Source: JBBDWJ01 sp040902925 (GTDB lineage: Bacteria; Acidobacteriota; Terriglobia; Bryobacterales; UBA6623). From it: 13,595 nt of DNA. The DNA lies in the NCBI GenBank assembly GCA_040902925.1, contig JBBDWJ010000305.1:1-13595 (forward strand). The letters run 5' to 3'. This document shows positions 12,519 to 13,595 of the stretch, piece after piece. Position numbers and translations under genes: made by a program. The notes under the pieces were generated by a model, which did no database searches, was not told the origin of the DNA, and was given only the letters and a program-made list of their open reading frames with translations. Position 1 is the stretch's first letter; each line of letters starts with the position of its first letter.

Positions 12519-13595
12519 TCAACTTCACGCCGAACCTTTCTTTCCACCGCCGCCGGGGCCGCGGCCCTCACGAGCGCTTGCTCGAACCCACCTCCGAATC
12601 CCGACCTTCAGGGGGAAGCGCCGGCGGCGCACATGTCGCTTTCGGAGTTCGAGCCCAAGAGTATGCTCGTGGTGCCGGGAAATCCGGTCGACAAGGCTCG
12701 TTTTCCCGTCATCGACATGCACACGCACGTCTCGGGGCTGATTCGCCGCGAGCCGCAGCCGGACGACCCGCTGCAAGGCACGCCCGAGGAGCGCTTCGCC
12801 AAGATCGTCTCGTGGATGGACGAGATGAATCTCCAGACGATGGTCAACCTGACCGGCGGCACGGGGGAAGAGCTGCAGCAGAACGTCGAGAAGATGCAAA
12901 ACGCGCACCCAGGGCGCTATCTGATCTGCACCGTGCCCACTTACGACAAAGTCCGTGAGGCGGACTATCCACAGTGGCAGGCCGATGAACTGGGCCGCGC
13001 CAAGGAAGCCGGCGCGAAGGGGCTTAAGATTTCGAAGACCCTGGGCCTCTATCTTCGCGAGAACGGCGATGGGACGCCGCTGGTGAAGATTGACGATCCA
13101 CGCTTCGACCCCATGTGGGACGCCGCCGGAAAGCTTGGTTTGCCGGTGTTCATCCACATCGCTGATCCCGACGCGTTCTTCACACCGACCGACCGCTTCA
13201 ACGAGCGCTGGGAAGAGCTGGGGAATCACCCCAACTGGTCGTTCTACGGTAAGGACTATCCGCAGAAGGCCGAGCTGCTTGCGGCGCGCAACCGCGTGAT
13301 TGAGAAGCATCCGGGCACGACGTTTGTTTGCCTTCACGTGGCGAATCATCCGGAAAATCTTGATGAGGTTTCGTCGTGGCTCGACCGCTATCCGAATATG
13401 AATGTCGAGATCGGCGCGCGGCTCGGCGAGCTGGGCCGGCAGCCGCGCCGGGCGCGCAAATTTTTCGAGGATTACCAGGACCGCATCCTGTACGGCACCG
13501 ATGCCTCGCCGCACGGCAGCGCGGTGCCCCAGCAGGACTTGACGCCGGCGATGTTTCGTTGCTATTTCCGGTTTCTCGAGACGCTCGATGAATAC
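12516..13595 (+). CDS. Tat-exported lipoprotein amidohydrolase (metal-dependent, PF04909-like), 3'-truncated
   Basis: 360 codons are visible and the frame is still open at the window end. The N-terminus is a Tat signal merged with a lipobox: TSRRTFLSTAAG (3-14), then LTSAC with Cys22 as the acylation site, followed by a Pro/Asn-rich linker. The TIM-barrel metal site is recognisable: DMHTHV (His69, His71), KGLKISK (168-174), VFIHIADP (His214), VCLHVANHPE (His274) and YGTDASP (Asp329). Amidohydrolase-2 family enzymes include decarboxylases and hydrolases of cyclic or carboxylated substrates; which reaction occurs here cannot be read. Tat export implies folding with its metal in the cytoplasm before export and anchoring on the periplasmic side. 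It is separated from the operon by a 110-nt gap with a palindrome and its own TATAAT, so it is probably an independent unit. Confidence 0.85.
   Translation, partial: MSTSRRTFLSTAAGAAALTSACSNPPPNPDLQGEAPAAHMSLSEFEPKSMLVVPGNPVDKARFPVIDMHTHVSGLIRREPQPDDPLQGTPEERFAKIVSWMDEMNLQTMVNLTGGTGEELQQNVEKMQNAHPGRYLICTVPTYDKVREADYPQWQADELGRAKEAGAKGLKISKTLGLYLRENGDGTPLVKIDDPRFDPMWDAAGKLGLPVFIHIADPDAFFTPTDRFNERWEELGNHPNWSFYGKDYPQKAELLAARNRVIEKHPGTTFVCLHVANHPENLDEVSSWLDRYPNMNVEIGARLGELGRQPRRARKFFEDYQDRILYGTDASPHGSAVPQQDLTPAMFRCYFRFLETLDEY

Noticed and set aside
12525..13514. 329-codon minus-strand ORF opposite the amidohydrolase
   Set aside because: Antisense shadow of a gene with clear motifs; its translation is Arg/His-rich with no recognisable domain.

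Overview
The window is GC-rich, densely coding DNA from a Gram-negative bacterium. LpxA (lipid A synthesis), a Tat-type lipoprotein signal, a second lipoprotein and a signal-peptide-bearing S46 dipeptidyl-peptidase all imply an outer membrane and periplasm. The gene mix (TMTC-like GT-C/TPR protein, S46 peptidase, RLAN-type ATP-grasp operon, stand-alone lpxA) and the general style of the proteins fit Acidobacteriota best. That assignment is an inference from family resemblance, not a measured placement. I see no rRNA, tRNA, IS element, phage gene or CRISPR array, and no intergenic gap is longer than about 220 bases.

Layout, left half: (1) 1-906, 3' part of a Clp/Hsp100 AAA+ ATPase cut by the window edge; (2) 1053-2906, a polytopic GT-C-like membrane protein with five C-terminal TPRs; (3) 3093-3485, an orphan MazF/PemK-type toxin homologue with an altered catalytic position; (4) 3628-4416, lpxA; (5) 4602-6692, an exported S46 dipeptidyl-peptidase; (6) 6848-7216, a VOC/glyoxalase-fold protein. 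These look like separately transcribed single genes.

Right half: a lipoprotein gene (7289-7816) is read from the minus strand. It converges on the VOC gene across a 15-bp-stem hairpin and diverges from a compact four-gene operon at 8034-12405. The operon encodes a C39-fold cysteine peptidase, an RLAN/RimK-type ATP-grasp ligase, a GCS2-type carboxylate-amine ligase and an N-formylglutamate amidohydrolase-family hydrolase. Its junctions are 3 nt apart, a 4-nt GTGA overlap and a 34-nt overlap, so translation is probably coupled. Two mechanistically different amide-bond-forming enzymes flanked by two amide-bond-cleaving enzymes suggest that a small peptide-like or gamma-glutamyl-type compound, or a peptide tag, is made and trimmed. 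The product is unknown, and this is the most interesting system in the window. A perfect 18-bp palindrome follows the operon, then a Tat-exported, lipid-anchored amidohydrolase (12516 to the window end, 3' truncated).

A recurring regulatory theme is that three genes (1053, 3628, 12516) have a TANNAT-like -10 hexamer ending only 7-8 nt before the ATG and no Shine-Dalgarno sequence. This suggests leaderless mRNAs. Other genes (mazF-like, S46, VOC, the ATP-grasp) have ordinary Shine-Dalgarno sites.
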